A stretch of 5,340 bases of DNA from Chitinophagaceae bacterium (GTDB taxonomy: Bacteria; Bacteroidota; Bacteroidia; Chitinophagales; Chitinophagaceae). The notes below the pieces were generated by a model, which worked only from the letters and a program-made list of their open reading frames with translations, did no database searches and had not been told where the DNA came from. This document shows positions 3,676 through 5,340 of the stretch, one piece after another. Within the stretch, counting starts at the first letter, position 1, and each line of letters begins with the position of its first letter. The translations under genes were made by a program, and so were the position numbers. The DNA lies in NCBI GenBank assembly GCA_003151295.1, contig PLXD01000297.1, forward strand, positions 1 to 5,340, read 5' to 3'.

Positions 3676-5340
3676 ATGAAGAGGATCTTCTTGGCGTTAT
3701 TGGTCACCATTGCATCGTTTCTTTCGGTAAGCATCCGGGCTCAATCTTCGGCGTCCCCTTCGGCGCCCGATTCCGCTTCCTCCATCGTCAAATGGGATTT
3801 CAGCAGCGTCCGCGTTAGCAGAAACCAATATACGCTGATCCTGAAGGGCCATATCCGCGACGGCTGGAGATTTTTTTCGACGACCCTAAAAGAAGATCAG
3901 CCGAATTCCAGGGTCACACTGGACAGCGCAGGGATGGCCAGGATCGTTCAGATCACGGAGAAAGGAGAACTGGTGACCCGGAAAGACACCCTCTTCGGGG
4001 AGACCAAATATTTTGAGAAGGAAGTCGAACTGGATGTGGATATTAAAGGCGACGGAGCCGCGGAGAAAGATGCAGCAAAAGACGCAGCAAAAGATATTAA
4101 GGGTGCTATCACCTTTATGGCTATACGCGGCAACCAGGTGGAAGGTCCGCAGGATGTTCCGTTCCGCTATTCCTTCGACGCGTCGGGCGGACTGGTCGCC
4201 AAAAACGGCGGGCTGCAGGAGTCTGCATCCGCTGCGGGCGATCTGAAGAAAGCCGGCATCGATCTTAAAAATCCCATCGGCAAATGCGGGGGCACCGGCG
4301 CCGAAGACAGTCAGTCAAAAAGCCTGGCCGGCATCTTTTTACTCGGTTTCCTGGGCGGCCTGGTCGGCCTGGTCATGCCCTGCACTTTCCCGATGATCCC
4401 GTTGACCGTGTCCTTCTTCACCAAAAAATCCGGCACCCGTTCAAAGGGCATCTTCAACGCCTTTATGTATGGGTTCTTTATTTTCCTGATCTATGTGCTG
4501 CTCAGCCTGCCCTTTTATTTCCTCAAGGCCAGTAGTTCGGGCATCCTGAATAACATCTCTACGAATATCTGGCTGAATATCGGTTTTGCCGTGGTATTCT
4601 TTGCCTTTGCCCTGTCCTTCTTCGGGCTCTTCGAAATCACACTGCCCAGCAGCGTATCCAATTCCGTCGATTCCAAATCGAGTATCGGCAGCCTGGGAGG
4701 GATCTTTTTCATGGCCCTCACCCTGGCCATCGTTTCTTTCTCCTGTACCGGCCCCATTTTGGGATCTCTGCTGGTCGGAGCCTTCGACCAGAACGGAGGC
4801 GCTATCCAACTGAGTTTTGCAATGGGAGGCTTTGGCGTGGCCCTGGGACTTCCTTTTGCCCTATTTGCCTTATTCCCCAGCTGGCTGCAGTCCCTGCCCC
4901 GGTCGGGCGGCTGGATGACGACCGTCAAGATCGTTTTTGGGTTCGTGGAACTGGCCCTGGCATTAAAATATTTGTCCAATGCGGACCTGGTCTCCCATTG
5001 GGGTTTGCTTAAACGGGAGACTTTCTTCGCGCTGTGGATAGGGATCGGCATCGCGCTGGTGCTATATCTGTTCGGGATCCTCAAATTCCGGCATGATCCC
5101 CCTCCAGCAAAATTGAGCAAGGCGCGGATCGGCATTGCACTGCTCTTCGCGGCATATGTCTGTTACCTGCTTCCCGGTGTGACCAATACCCCTTATGCCA
5201 ACAGGGCCCTGATCAGCGGGTTCCCGCCACCGTTGAGCTATAGTATCTATGGCGACCACGCATCGGCAGGCAAGGGAGTGGAAGCGAACGTAATGAATGA
5301 CTACGACAAGGCTCTGCAACTGGCCCGGGAGCAGCATAAA
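3676..5340 (+). CDS. dsbD: Thiol-disulfide interchange protein DsbD (3' end outside window)
   Basis: The frame is open for 555 codons and runs off the window. DsbD transfers electrons from cytoplasmic thioredoxin across the inner membrane to periplasmic disulfide isomerases and cytochrome c maturation. A signal peptide (1-23, ending IRAQSS) is followed by a DsbD-N-like domain (about 36-168). A linker follows, with Cys204 in GKCGG, then the membrane domain (about 216-500) with eight likely helices near 217-245, 259-282, 298-323, 340-370, 378-400, 412-430, 445-465 and 483-500. Cys236 in VMPCTFPMIP and Cys357 in SFSCTGP are the redox pair; their 121-residue spacing matches E. coli DsbD (Cys163/Cys285). 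The protein then enters the periplasmic thioredoxin domain (MNDYDKALQLAREQHK), but its CxxC lies beyond the window. The N-domain has no cysteine: MAIRGNQVEGP (148-158) aligns with MVCNDRQCLPP of the upstream protein. ATG at 3676 is fixed by the signal peptide. Confidence 0.93.
   Translation, partial: MKRIFLALLVTIASFLSVSIRAQSSASPSAPDSASSIVKWDFSSVRVSRNQYTLILKGHIRDGWRFFSTTLKEDQPNSRVTLDSAGMARIVQITEKGELVTRKDTLFGETKYFEKEVELDVDIKGDGAAEKDAAKDAAKDIKGAITFMAIRGNQVEGPQDVPFRYSFDASGGLVAKNGGLQESASAAGDLKKAGIDLKNPIGKCGGTGAEDSQSKSLAGIFLLGFLGGLVGLVMPCTFPMIPLTVSFFTKKSGTRSKGIFNAFMYGFFIFLIYVLLSLPFYFLKASSSGILNNISTNIWLNIGFAVVFFAFALSFFGLFEITLPSSVSNSVDSKSSIGSLGGIFFMALTLAIVSFSCTGPILGSLLVGAFDQNGGAIQLSFAMGGFGVALGLPFALFALFPSWLQSLPRSGGWMTTVKIVFGFVELALALKYLSNADLVSHWGLLKRETFFALWIGIGIALVLYLFGILKFRHDPPPAKLSKARIGIALLFAAYVCYLLPGVTNTPYANRALISGFPPPLSYSIYGDHASAGKGVEANVMNDYDKALQLAREQHK
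4066..4095 (+). repeat. In-frame 12-nt repeat encoding KDAAKDAAKD
   Basis: Two 12-nt units (4066-4077 and 4078-4089, one mismatch) plus a half unit encode Lys-Asp-Ala-Ala repeats at dsbD residues 131-140. They form a charged insertion between the last two predicted strands of the N-terminal domain, just before the position where the catalytic cysteines are normally found. It is probably a slippage-expanded surface loop. Confidence 0.65.

Noticed and set aside
4441..5135. Reverse-strand open frames of 122 and 206 codons opposite dsbD
   Set aside because: They are antisense to the conserved DsbD membrane domain, whose frame, cysteines and helices are all intact. No promoter or family motif is seen on the reverse strand.

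Overview
The window looks like a chromosomal segment of a Bacteroidota bacterium, most probably of the Chitinophagaceae or close relatives. The supporting signs are a perfect TAnnTTTG promoter box directly upstream of purQ, no strong Shine-Dalgarno sequences, gene types typical of that phylum (a DUF6427-like membrane protein and a DsbD with an extra single-domain DsbD-N partner), and moderately GC-rich genes separated by AT-rich gaps full of short repeats. The placement is inference; no marker gene is present.

Layout, all real genes on the + strand. (1) Positions 1-584 hold the 3' end of a large protein of unknown function. (2) 585-704 is an AT-rich gap with a palindrome over the stop codon and degenerate 15-nt repeats. 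(3) 705-1685 encodes a polytopic membrane protein resembling DUF6427, starting at GTG. (4) 1686-2176 is a 490-nt non-coding region. Its core is a pair of 83-nt arms in inverted orientation around a 131-nt centre, resembling a MITE or a paired REP-like element. It is flanked by short tandem duplications and ends in a hairpin next to the purQ promoter. (5) 2177-2887 is purQ. (6) 2888-3038 is a gap with three copies of a 15-nt motif at an exact 22-nt period. (7) 3039-3497 encodes a secreted single-domain DsbD-alpha-like protein with an intact Cys pair. (8) 3498-3675 is a gap with a strong intrinsic terminator. (9) From 3676 to the window end runs a DsbD-type transmembrane thiol-disulfide reductase, cut off just before its thioredoxin active site is reached.

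Genes 3039-3497 and 3676-5340 form a functional unit. DsbD moves electrons from cytoplasmic thioredoxin through its membrane domain (Cys236/Cys357) to periplasmic domains. Its own N-terminal domain appears to have lost both catalytic cysteines (Ile150 and Val155 at the aligned positions), whereas the separate upstream protein keeps them (Cys133, Cys138). The likely reading is that the free-standing protein has taken over the electron-accepting role of the fused domain. This is the most interesting protein-level observation. PurQ is purine biosynthesis and appears to be an independent transcription unit. The most interesting DNA-level features are the inverted-arm element and the recurrent short-period tandem repeats, a different one in most gene gaps.
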